In this document: one piece after another, positions 9,901-16,073 of the stretch | How the letters are laid out: every line of letters starts with the position of its first letter | Position numbering within the stretch: the stretch's first letter is position 1 | Source of the DNA: Chitinophaga caeni | GTDB taxonomy: Bacteria; Bacteroidota; Bacteroidia; Chitinophagales; Chitinophagaceae | Length of the DNA stretch: 64,000 nucleotides | Direction of reading: 5' to 3' | Assembly: GCF_002557795.1 (NCBI RefSeq) | Contig: NZ_CP023777.1 | Location: forward strand, 4,597,001-4,661,000 | The notes under the pieces: model-generated | Database searches by the model: none | What the model saw: only the letters and a program-made list of their open reading frames with translations | Told to the model about the DNA's origin: nothing | Position numbers and translations under genes: made by a program

Positions 9901-10125
9901 TACCAATACCTTACCTTCAGCAGGCACGTTGATGGTAAACTTACCATCGGCATCCGTCACTACCGCTACATTTAGATTCTTTACTTTCACGGTAGCGCCG
10001 GGCAAGGCATTTCCTTTATCGTCATGAATCACCCCCTTGATATTCTTGACCTGTGCATAGGCAGGAATATGTGTAAGTATGCTGCATAGGCACAGCATTA
10101 CACTGAAGCGTAGAATTTTTTTCAT
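6958..10125 (-). CDS. SusC/RagA-family TonB-linked outer membrane transporter
   Basis: The protein has 1055 residues. A signal peptide (about 1-25, ending IPAYAQ) is followed by a carboxypeptidase-regulatory-like domain (about 28-105, GVIHDDKGNALPGATVKV), a TonB-box-like DVVVIGYGS, and a plug domain with YVIDGVQISG and GVVIITTKKG. The C-terminal beta-barrel ends in FGLNAEF with the terminal Phe expected of outer-membrane barrels. SusC proteins import oligosaccharides through the outer membrane using TonB energy. It is the first gene of the minus-strand locus, so the promoter for the whole set should lie in the 249-base gap shared with the divergent AraC gene. Confidence 0.95.
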   Translation of the reverse strand: MKKILRFSVMLCLCSILTHIPAYAQVKNIKGVIHDDKGNALPGATVKVKNLNVAVVTDADGKFTINVPAEGKVLVFSFIGLETSEEPIGQKTHFDIILKTAARNLGDVVVIGYGSQNRQDVNGSVSSVKAKDIENLAQSSIDQMLQGKAAGVMVTQNSGQPGSLTSVRIRGVTSLTMSNEPLYVIDGVQISGDGRNASSSGRSVVSGPQSLSGGGQTALSPLAALNPNDILSIDILKDASATAIFGSRASNGVVIITTKKGKNGTGRLNYDGYYGIQQPSKYLDVMNLRQYATLENELATAYGVEPRQEFADISLLGKGTDWQREIFQDAAMQNHSLSFSGGKDGVNYYLSGGFMDQDGIVIGSYFKRYSVRANVDGQVNRWLKVGTNITASRTKENITVNDLKEGIVSLALQQAPDIAVYNMDGTFAGPEAGKDDGEGNENPVAKALSVKNWVTRNKILGNIYADFTFSKDVSFRSELSGDFNFAGNTIFKPTYKWGRFENKSATLYEGRNNSIFWSVRNYLTYHHVFDKHSITAMVGHEAMESSWEGISAMRQGFYTNDIYAIDAGSVDGASNGGYKGSGSQQSFYGRVLYDFNNRYGLTATMRADGSSKYDQIAKNQWGYFPAFAASWKLYNEPFMQQINKVVNNIRLKAGWGVVGNQDIAGFLYGSSLAAEPTGMGTGFRTARFPNPDLKWESATQTNIGIDFSVLNERLFATVEWYSKISKDFLYQLPLPTYLTGAPDYNGGVAPPYVNLGKMHNQGIDVTLTYKTMPGKDFNWSSTLTFSQYKNNVQELYLKDFDITKTLTSGFLSFPLTRTIEGQSMGLFYGYKADGIFKDAASIHDQPRQFGADFGEANGETWLGDVKYVDVNGDGEVNELDRTFIGSPHPKFTFGFNNTFSYKNIDLNIFLQGSYGNKILNLTKVSAGGLQRLYTNQFADVADFYRADNTDTDIPRARRGDDNPNLFLSDRFMEDGSYLRIQTVNLGYNFNPALLRRLHLTRLKAFASVQNLYTFTKYSGYDPEVGAYNGDALQLGIDNGRYPTPRVITFGLNAEF

Positions 10126-10143
10126 AACGTAGGATTATTTGTT

Positions 10144-10151
10144 CAAAAGTA
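10144..10151 (-). promoter_or_regulatory. Putative -7 box for the mannan locus
   Basis: On the minus strand the sequence TACTTTTG fits the Bacteroidota -7 consensus TAnnTTTG, 18 bases ahead of the susC start codon. No clear TTG -33 partner is present at 19-21 bases, which suits a promoter that needs an activator. The divergent AraC protein is the obvious candidate. Confidence 0.45.
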
Positions 10152-10352
10152 TGACCACAATGCAGCTAGATATAAATACTTTTTTATCTTATGTTTATAT
10201 TTTTTCAACTTATATCTTACTATCAAGATAAAAAACGCGCATCCGGATCAATACTGTAGCCATTTTTCAGTATAATATGCTATATCAACAAACTGATACT
10301 AATTTTACAATCAATTCATTACATTTGAAGCAATAAAAGGGCAAATTCCTTT

Positions 10353-10360
10353 TATATTTG
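10353..10360 (+). promoter_or_regulatory. Putative -7 box for the AraC gene
   Basis: TATATTTG matches the TAnnTTTG consensus 14 bases upstream of the araC-type start codon. A TTG -33 element at the standard spacing is not evident; the nearest is 25 bases away. The rest of the divergent 249-base intergenic region is AT-rich, with no further convincing operator. Confidence 0.45.
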
Positions 10361-10374
10361 CAATTCCATCGATT

Positions 10375-11253
10375 ATGAAAACTGGCATATTAAAAGAAAT
10401 CACACCGCTCACTCAAAGTGACTGCTTTACTATTTTCAGCAGGCGCAAATCTAAATTTGATTTCCCGCTGCATTTACATGAAGAATATGAACTGAACTTG
10501 ATCAAGAATGCCAAGAACGCCAAGAGAGTTGTAGGTGATCATATGGATGAAATAGGCGAATGGGAGCTCGTGCTGGTTGGTCCCAACGTACCGCATGCCT
10601 GGTTCACGCATGACTGTAAAAGCCCGGAAATACACGAGGTTACTATACAATTCCATAAAGATTTATTCGATGACAGGCTGCTGCGTAGGAACCAGCTTAG
10701 TTTTATCCGCAACATGTTTGAAAAATCGAGCCGGGGCATCCTTTTTTCAGACGAAACGATCCAGTTAGTAGCCCCGAGGATTTTGCAACTCAACAAAAAA
10801 CAAGGCTTCGATTCTATATTGGAACTGATGTCCATATTACACGACCTATCTATTTCGAGAAATTTCAGGATGCTGGCAGATGTAAACTTTTCCAATTACG
10901 AACTGCCGACATATAACAGCCGCAGGATCGAGAAGACTTTTGAGTATATGAATCAAAATTTTGACAAGCCGATCAGCCTCGGGGAACTCGCCAAAATTGC
11001 CAACATGAGCGAAGTATCATTCAGCCGCTTTTTTAAACAACGAACCGGCAACACTTTCGTTGACAGTTTAAACGATATTAGGTTGGGACATGCCACGCGG
11101 ATGCTGATAGATACTACGCAATCGGTAGCGGAAGTCGCCTATAACTGCGGGTTCAATAATATTTCCAACTTCAACAGGATATTTAAGAAAAAAAAGAATT
11201 GCACTCCGAAAGAATTTAGGGACCGGTTTTCAGGAACTAGGATCTTCATTTAA
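10375..11253 (+). CDS. AraC-family regulator of the mannan locus
   Basis: The protein has 292 residues. An N-terminal cupin-like sensing half (about 1-150; FDFPLHLHEEYELNLI, LVLVGPNVPHAWF) is followed by two helix-turn-helix motifs (about 185-285; SLGELAKIANMSEVSFSRFF and the SVAEVAYNCGFNNISNFNRIF block). This is the organisation of sugar-responsive AraC/XylS activators. It is divergent from susC, and the shared intergenic region would hold its sites, so control of the GH26 locus by a mannan-derived sugar is a fair inference. Many Bacteroidota glycan loci use hybrid two-component or ECF sigma systems instead. The start is the only in-frame ATG after the -7 box. Confidence 0.88.
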   Translation: MKTGILKEITPLTQSDCFTIFSRRKSKFDFPLHLHEEYELNLIKNAKNAKRVVGDHMDEIGEWELVLVGPNVPHAWFTHDCKSPEIHEVTIQFHKDLFDDRLLRRNQLSFIRNMFEKSSRGILFSDETIQLVAPRILQLNKKQGFDSILELMSILHDLSISRNFRMLADVNFSNYELPTYNSRRIEKTFEYMNQNFDKPISLGELAKIANMSEVSFSRFFKQRTGNTFVDSLNDIRLGHATRMLIDTTQSVAEVAYNCGFNNISNFNRIFKKKKNCTPKEFRDRFSGTRIFI

Positions 11254-11322
11254 CAGGTTAAGATTAGTAGAACCCCCTAGCCTATTACTAAATCCTCTTC
11301 CATTGCCACGCTAAATTATTTT

Positions 11323-11352
11323 TTGCAACAACGTTGCATTACATTATATTTG
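11323..11352 (+). promoter_or_regulatory. Promoter with overlapping operator-like inverted repeat
   Basis: TTG (11323-11325) and TATATTTG (11345-11352) are separated by 19 bases, a full Bacteroidota-type promoter. A perfect inverted repeat, TGCAAC-AAC-GTTGCA (11324-11338), covers the -33 box and the spacer, so a bound repressor would block it. The ATG starts only 4 bases after the -7 box, which implies a leaderless or near-leaderless message. Confidence 0.6.
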
Positions 11353-11356
11353 CCAG

Positions 11357-12253
11357 ATGAAACAAGATGCAATTATAATCGGGGGAAGTTATGCCGGTTT
11401 ATCAGCGGCATTAGCATTAGGACGATCCAAGCGGAATGTTTACATCGTCGATTCAGGGTTGCCGTGTAACCGTCAAACGCCGCATTCCCATAATTTCTTA
11501 TCCAGGGATGGTATCCGGCCTGCGGAGCTTGCATCGATTGCGAAGGCAGAACTGTTGCGGTACCCAACGGTTCAATGGTTAACTGATACGGTCATTTCCG
11601 TAGAAGGAACCGATGGTACATTTACTATCAAAACAGAAGGTGGACAAGCAATAACATCCAGGAAAATAATTTTTGCGACAGGCGTACGGGATATAATGCC
11701 CAACATCCCGGGTTTTGCAGAATGCTGGGGTATATCTATCATACATTGTCCCTTTTGTCACGGTTACGAAGTGAAAGACGAGCCGATCGCTATTATGGCA
11801 GATGGCGACCATGCTTTAGAAATGAGCAAGCTACTCCGGCATTGGAACCCAGAATTGACCGTTTTAACTAATGGTCCATCGCAATTAACACCCTCGCAAA
11901 AGGAGCTGTTAACACGGAATAAAATAAATATAATCGAGGAGCCGATCAAGCGTATAACGCATAAACTTGGGTATCTCGAAGCCATCGAGTTCGCTTCTTT
12001 CCATCTCAAGGGACTTAAAGCCATGTATGCACATCCCAAGATGGAACAGCATTGCGATATCCCTATTCGCCTGGGTTGTAAATTGGATGATTACGGGAAA
12101 CTCGTTACCGACGAATTTCAGAGAACTACTGTAGCAGGAATTTTTGCAGCCGGGGATAATGCCACTATGCTAAGAAGTGTTGCTAACGCGGTATCCAGGG
12201 GACAGATGGCAGGAGTTGCTATCCAGCGGGAATTATTAAAACCCTTGGAATAA
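11357..12253 (+). CDS. Thioredoxin-reductase-like NAD(P)/FAD oxidoreductase
   Basis: The protein has 298 residues. An N-terminal FAD-binding fold (IIIGGSYAGLSAALALGRS, residues 6-24) is followed by IIFATGVRD (about 104-112), a redox-active pair C131-P-F-C134 in HCPFCHGYEV, and a C-terminal FAD motif in VAGIFAAGDNATM. This is the layout of thioredoxin-reductase-like proteins that use CPxC in place of CATC. The NADP domain between about 140 and 230 is divergent and lacks an obvious GxGxxA motif, so the electron donor is uncertain. Such flavoproteins often sit under redox-responsive regulators. The gene converges, with a 1-base gap, on an unknown gene on the other strand. Confidence 0.88.
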   Translation: MKQDAIIIGGSYAGLSAALALGRSKRNVYIVDSGLPCNRQTPHSHNFLSRDGIRPAELASIAKAELLRYPTVQWLTDTVISVEGTDGTFTIKTEGGQAITSRKIIFATGVRDIMPNIPGFAECWGISIIHCPFCHGYEVKDEPIAIMADGDHALEMSKLLRHWNPELTVLTNGPSQLTPSQKELLTRNKINIIEEPIKRITHKLGYLEAIEFASFHLKGLKAMYAHPKMEQHCDIPIRLGCKLDDYGKLVTDEFQRTTVAGIFAAGDNATMLRSVANAVSRGQMAGVAIQRELLKPLE

Positions 12254-12254
12254 A

Positions 12255-12728
12255 TCATCCTTCGATGTTATCACTTATATATTGCTGTTCATCGAATGGA
12301 GCCGGGTACGGCAATGACATTAAATATTCATAATCGACAGCCTTTTTGAACTTCGGTAAACTACCAGGTTTCAGACCGGGAAATTCGCGGCTAAATACGA
12401 GGATGACTGTATCTACCATTAATTGAATCGTGGCTTTATATGGATCTGAAGCTGATTCGATCAAAGTTTGCGGGATGAAAACTGTAAACGGTTTCCTGGC
12501 AAGCCCAGGTTTAATCTTCTTGGATGGCTGTAAAAAAATATCGCTGGGGCCCTCCGTATTGGGATCGATAAAATACAGGTCAATTAAAACATCCTGGTCA
12601 AATCCGGCATCCTTATCAGCCATGATCCATTTATCTGCTAAAGCTTGCAGGTGCTCACGAACTTTCCCTGAAATTGGCGGCCGCGAATCATGATCGGTAG
12701 CCAGTTGATGTATGAATAGTTTTGCCAT
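12255..12728 (-). CDS. Unknown 157-residue protein
   Basis: I do not recognise this family. The chosen start is ATG 12728, 12 bases after a good -7 box (TATATTTG on the minus strand, 12741-12748); a TTG 15 bases upstream would fall inside that box. The product is soluble with no signal peptide and begins MAKLFIHQLATDHDSRPP. It contains VLIDLYFIDPNTEGPSDIFL and ARKPFTVFIPQTLI, which suggest alternating strands, then an acidic tail. It is flanked by a convergent flavoprotein gene and a strong terminator, so it is likely a single-gene transcript. Confidence 0.7.
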   Translation of the reverse strand: MAKLFIHQLATDHDSRPPISGKVREHLQALADKWIMADKDAGFDQDVLIDLYFIDPNTEGPSDIFLQPSKKIKPGLARKPFTVFIPQTLIESASDPYKATIQLMVDTVILVFSREFPGLKPGSLPKFKKAVDYEYLMSLPYPAPFDEQQYISDNIEG

Positions 12729-12785
12729 ACCAGTTTTATACAAATATAATCATTCGATATTTTTACTTCCTTCTTGGTATAAACA

Positions 12786-12813
12786 AAAATGCCGGGTGTT
12801 TCCCCGGCATTTT
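12786..12813. terminator. Bidirectional terminator
   Basis: A perfect 11-bp stem, AAAATGCCGGG / CCCGGCATTTT, with a 6-base loop and T-runs on both strands. It ends the minus-strand gene that stops at 12833. Confidence 0.85.
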
Positions 12814-12832
12814 ATTAAATAACTTTTGCTAT

Positions 12833-13150
12833 CTATTTCTTTTGCTCAATATAACGCGGTAATACCAATAATCGTACAATTGAATGTGCAATCAACGAAA
12901 GTACCGCTACCACGACCAGTATACCAACTTTCTTGGTAGTGGTATCAAAAAGATCTACCGTGGAAGAAAGCCCTTTCCCGGCATAAAACCAGGTAATTAA
13001 AAAAGCAACGATACCGCAAATCCATAAAGTGAGATGCGACCATAAATACTTGGTCTTTTGATAGCCGTTTTTCCCGAACGAAGTAAACAATAGTACAACA
13101 TGCGCCACAAAAAACAATAGGGCTAAAATTGACAAGGAGGTAAGAATCAT
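12833..13150 (-). CDS. Small three-helix membrane protein
   Basis: The protein has 105 residues and is clearly membrane-embedded. Hydrophobic segments lie at about residues 3-25 (LTSLSILALLFFVAHVVLLF), 40-62 (LTLWICGIVAFLITWF) and 75-97 (VGILVVVAVLSLIAHSIV), with basic residues at the ends (RYIEQKK at the C-terminus). I do not recognise a named family or function. It lies downstream of the Crp/Fnr-family gene on the same strand, separated by 114 bases holding a 14-bp palindrome, so it may be controlled separately. A strong terminator follows immediately. Confidence 0.75.
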   Translation of the reverse strand: MILTSLSILALLFFVAHVVLLFTSFGKNGYQKTKYLWSHLTLWICGIVAFLITWFYAGKGLSSTVDLFDTTTKKVGILVVVAVLSLIAHSIVRLLVLPRYIEQKK

Positions 13151-13235
13151 GGCATATAAATTTGTAGGATGTATTAGATATTTACCAATATACGGTAATT
13201 TAATATAATTTGAAAATTTTTCACATGTGTCTACA

Positions 13236-13249
13236 GGTTTTATAAAACC
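13236..13249. promoter_or_regulatory. 14-bp perfect palindrome, candidate operator
   Basis: GGTTTTATAAAACC is a perfect palindrome with two ACATGT copies placed around it (at 13223 and 13254). It lies between the end of the Crp/Fnr-type gene and the start of the small membrane protein gene. With no T-run it looks more like a protein-binding site than a terminator. Confidence 0.4.
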
Positions 13250-13264
13250 GGTTACATGTCGGCA

Positions 13265-13822
13265 TTACAGGATATTTTTCAACTCCTTGATCGGTATATC
13301 TAGGTAAGAAGCTAAATATTGACCCGGTATTTGTGCGGCTAAGCCAGGATAATTTTCTTCAAAAGCTTTCAACCTTGCGGCGGGATCCAAGGTTGCCAAA
13401 CCGACCTCCCTCCGTTCGCGTTGTATAAAGAAATATTCTGCAAACTTGCGGATCCCCCTTTCGATCTCGGGATACTTATCGAATAATGCTTCCAACTCGT
13501 AATAATCAGCCACGAACAATTTACAATCAGTTATCGCCTGGATATTGATCATGTTTTTTGTGCGCGTTAATACCGATGTGTAAGGACAAATAAAACCAAG
13601 GTCCCTGCTAAATATTTTAGTCAGCTCTTCCCCGTTACGGTTAATAAAATATGCCCTTGTAATGCCTTGCTTTATAAATGCAATCTTTGAATCGAAGGTG
13701 CCTTCACGGGCAAAGAATGCTTCTTGCGAAAGGGTTGCCGCTGCGAAAAGTGCAGCTAAATCCTTGGCGGCTCCTGAACCTAGTGGCGAGACATCGTTGA
13801 ATGCCTTCAATAACTGCTCCAT
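13265..13822 (-). CDS. Crp/Fnr-family transcriptional regulator
   Basis: The protein has 185 residues. The N-terminal two thirds form a cyclic-nucleotide-binding-type beta-roll (about 20-120; KIAFIKQGITRAYFINRNGEE, ITDCKLFVADY). A helical linker follows (about 120-145, FIQRERREVG), then a short DNA-binding end with QIPGQYLASYLDIPIKELKNIL. In related Bacteroidota regulators the last block reads ASYLGITPESLSRIR, so the recognition helix is present in altered form and the protein ends directly after it. The effector is unknown. It is followed by a redox/stress set on the same strand (DUF1304, FMN reductase and YceI upstream), a neighbourhood often seen with this subfamily. Confidence 0.85.
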   Translation of the reverse strand: MEQLLKAFNDVSPLGSGAAKDLAALFAAATLSQEAFFAREGTFDSKIAFIKQGITRAYFINRNGEELTKIFSRDLGFICPYTSVLTRTKNMINIQAITDCKLFVADYYELEALFDKYPEIERGIRKFAEYFFIQRERREVGLATLDPAARLKAFEENYPGLAAQIPGQYLASYLDIPIKELKNIL

Positions 13823-13861
13823 GATTTCAAATATGTAAGTCTTTGTAAGGAGATGATGCTT

Positions 13862-14230
13862 CTAATTCGTGAAATATATAACCAGGATCGTAATAATTGC
13901 CGGTAAGCCCTGTTTAAAAAAGATTGATTTACTCGCGGTTAATGCCCCGTATACTCCCGCAATCACGATACATACTAGGAAAAAGAATGCCAGCTTTTGC
14001 GCCCAGGCATCTTCATCTATAAAAAAAGTCCATGCCAGTCCTGCCGCTAAAAAACCGTTATACAATCCTTGGTTGGCAGCTAATGATTTTGTTGATTCAA
14101 AAAAACCTTCCGGGTAATCCCCTTTGAAGGTCTTTTTGCCAACGGTAGTCCATGCAAACATTTCCATCCAAAGGATGTATAAATGTTCCAGGCATACGAT
14201 CAATACAAGTACCTGGGAAGTAAGATTCAT
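13862..14230 (-). CDS. DUF1304 membrane protein
   Basis: The protein has 122 residues from ATG 14230. The frame extends 20 codons upstream, but family members are about 120 residues and begin at MNLTSQVLVLIVCLEHL. The signature LEHLYILWMEMFAW is followed by three more hydrophobic helices (GLYNGFLAAGLAWTFF, LAFFFLVCIVIAGVYGAL and PAIITILVIYF), with the AANQGLYNGFLA segment typical of DUF1304. It is an integral membrane protein of unknown function, often encoded beside YceI and oxidoreductase genes as it is here. Confidence 0.88.
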   Translation of the reverse strand: MNLTSQVLVLIVCLEHLYILWMEMFAWTTVGKKTFKGDYPEGFFESTKSLAANQGLYNGFLAAGLAWTFFIDEDAWAQKLAFFFLVCIVIAGVYGALTASKSIFFKQGLPAIITILVIYFTN

Positions 14231-14337
14231 ATAGATAGTATTTAAAGGAAAGTTAAACAAATCCAGGGATTCCAGTAAATAAAAATCCATGCGATAAAGA
14301 CCTTATCACATGGATCGAAATGAATTGTACCAATTTT

Positions 14338-14910
14338 TTATAATCGATTTTCCCGGATCAGTTGCATGCCTTTAGTCCAGCGTGGCAATTCGGCAATCAG
14401 CGCATCCATGGCTTTCATGGTGGCATTATTGGGCACAAATTCCCCGGAATCGTTAATAAATTGATCGAAAAAAGGGATATTTATTGATTCCATTAAGGGC
14501 ACAACCCGGAAAGAAGACAGGTCCCCTTTCAGGCCGACGAATGCGCGGGTCCCGGCAGAAATACCACCATAACTCACGATACCGGCAGGTTTGTAGGCCC
14601 ATTCTTTACTTAAATATTCCAAAGCATTCCTCAAAGGAGCGGGATAATTATAATCGTATTCCGCCGTCACAAAAACGAAAGCATCAGCTTCATCGATTTT
14701 AGCGGCCCAGGCTTTCGTATGTTCATGTTGATATTTTTGCATCCTGGGATGGTATGGTTCATCCATCATGGGAAGATTTAATTCTCCTAAATCGATAAAT
14801 TCCACCTCGAACCCTGCTAACTGCTGCATGCTACTTTCCACCCATTTACCAACTATCGGACCTTTCCTCCCCGGCCGAACGCTAGAACTGATAATCTTAA
14901 GTTTAAACAT
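14338..14910 (-). CDS. NADPH-dependent FMN reductase
   Basis: The 190-residue product has the flavodoxin-like fold of the NADPH-dependent FMN reductase family. An N-terminal phosphate-binding loop, SSSVRPGRKGPIVGKWV, is followed by the conserved TAEYDYNYPAPLRNALEYL (about residues 101-120) and VSYGGISAGTRA (about 132-143). Such enzymes use NAD(P)H and FMN to reduce quinones, azo compounds, chromate or similar acceptors; the natural substrate here cannot be told. It lacks a signal peptide. It lies between DUF1304 and YceI on the same strand, which suggests a shared stress or redox role. Confidence 0.9.
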   Translation of the reverse strand: MFKLKIISSSVRPGRKGPIVGKWVESSMQQLAGFEVEFIDLGELNLPMMDEPYHPRMQKYQHEHTKAWAAKIDEADAFVFVTAEYDYNYPAPLRNALEYLSKEWAYKPAGIVSYGGISAGTRAFVGLKGDLSSFRVVPLMESINIPFFDQFINDSGEFVPNNATMKAMDALIAELPRWTKGMQLIRENRL

Positions 14911-14970
14911 ATATCCTTCTTGTTAAATTTCTGAATTTACAATCAAATTATCACTATAATCATAAGTTTT

Positions 14971-15501
14971 CTATGCATCAACGAGCAACAATTCAATGTT
15001 TGCTTCCAGCTGGATCATATCTCCTAAAGCAAATGGCCCCGATTCCGTCCAAGCGTTCCATGTTAGCCCGAACTGTTTGCGGTTAATCAAACCTGCCACT
15101 TCAAACCCGGCCTTCAAGATTCCTTGCTGATCCCTTTCCATCCCACCGTACACAACTTCCAAACTTACGGGTTCCGTATATCTTTTTATCGTTAGCAATC
15201 CTTCTAAATTATAACGATCGTCATACCGATGATGAAACCCCGTTGACTGAAAATGTATTTCCGGGTACTTGCTGGCTTCGAAAAAATCGGAAGAACGCAG
15301 GTGTTCATCCCGCACTGCATGGTGAGTGCTGATGCTTCCAATCATCAACTTAACTTCTATGGCCGCGTTTTCTATATTCATACCATCGGTTTGCACTTTC
15401 CCTGTGAACTCCCTAAACGCGCCGGTTACAGTTGCTGTTGTTAAATATTTTATCCTGAAATGTATTTCAGAATGGGCTTTGTCGATAATCCAGGCAGACA
15501 T
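14971..15501 (-). CDS. YceI-family protein
   Basis: The protein has 176 residues from ATG 15501. The longer frame reaches back into the adjacent repeat element and was rejected. The YceI lipocalin-like barrel starts with WIIDKAHSEIHFRIKYL and continues with the family signatures GAFREFTGKVQ, SISTHHAVRDEHLRSSDFF, KYPEIHFQS and LTIKRYTEPVSLEV. YceI proteins bind polyprenyl or amphiphilic lipids in a long cavity. No signal peptide is evident, so it may act in the cytoplasm. A 320-bp mobile element ends only 14 bases before its start codon, so its promoter must be inside or beyond the insertion. Confidence 0.92.
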   Translation of the reverse strand: MSAWIIDKAHSEIHFRIKYLTTATVTGAFREFTGKVQTDGMNIENAAIEVKLMIGSISTHHAVRDEHLRSSDFFEASKYPEIHFQSTGFHHRYDDRYNLEGLLTIKRYTEPVSLEVVYGGMERDQQGILKAGFEVAGLINRKQFGLTWNAWTESGPFALGDMIQLEANIELLLVDA

Positions 15502-15515
15502 GTATAATAATAAAT

Positions 15516-15835
15516 GATTGTTGTCCGACAAAATTTTAACCGGGGAGCAATTTGATCCCTCGATAGTTCGATTCAATGTTCACCTGCTCCTTTCTTGTAC
15601 TTTTTTGCTTGCCCAAAAAAGCACCAAAAAAGGGCATAAATTGTCCATTACGGCCACCAATTTGATCGCTCGACCTGGCCTTGCTACTACTGTATGGCCA
15701 AGCTACCCTTCGCTATCAACAGTGCGAAGTTCCACGGTTCTCTTGGCGGGGGGTGAATGTATCATCCTTCCCTTACATCCTTGACCAGGTAAGGAATTCA
15801 AGTACCTTTAAAGCATCTTTAGCCGGACAACAATG
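15516..15835 (+). mobile_element. MITE-like element, copy 1
   Basis: This 320-bp element is one of six related copies. The left end reads GATTGTTGTCCGAC and the right end, in reverse complement, CATTGTTGTCCGGC, both variants of the family terminus. It is flanked by ATAATAAAT (15507-15515) and ATTATAAAT (15836-15844), a 9-bp target duplication with one mismatch. No transposase is encoded. It belongs to subfamily A with copies 2, 3 and 6, sharing the GGGGAGCAATTTGATCCCTC segment near the left end. It sits directly upstream of the YceI gene. Confidence 0.88.
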
Positions 15836-16073
15836 ATTATAAATGATGATAGTACTCTTGTTAATATAAATAACTTTTTACCCAAGCGATTTGTTAGGCA
15901 TTCAAATATATTAACAAGAATAGCTAATGCAGCAGTATAATGTAGTTAAATTTCCACTAAAATAAAAAATTGACAGTTACCTGGTGACCAGCCCGGCAAA
16001 AAGCATCCGCCATGGTACCAGCCTCCAAGAAATTACAGGTTGAATATACATAGGGATTAACCGGCAGTTTCGA

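Noticed and set aside
7462..9975. Several plus-strand frames within the first susC gene
   Set aside because: They are shadows of the strongly supported TonB-linked transporter on the other strand.
15518..15784. Short open frames inside the MITE copies (also 31654-31836 and 59218-59412)
   Set aside because: The frames differ in reading phase and length between copies, and only a short run around STVRSSTV is shared. This is DNA conservation of the element, not protein conservation.
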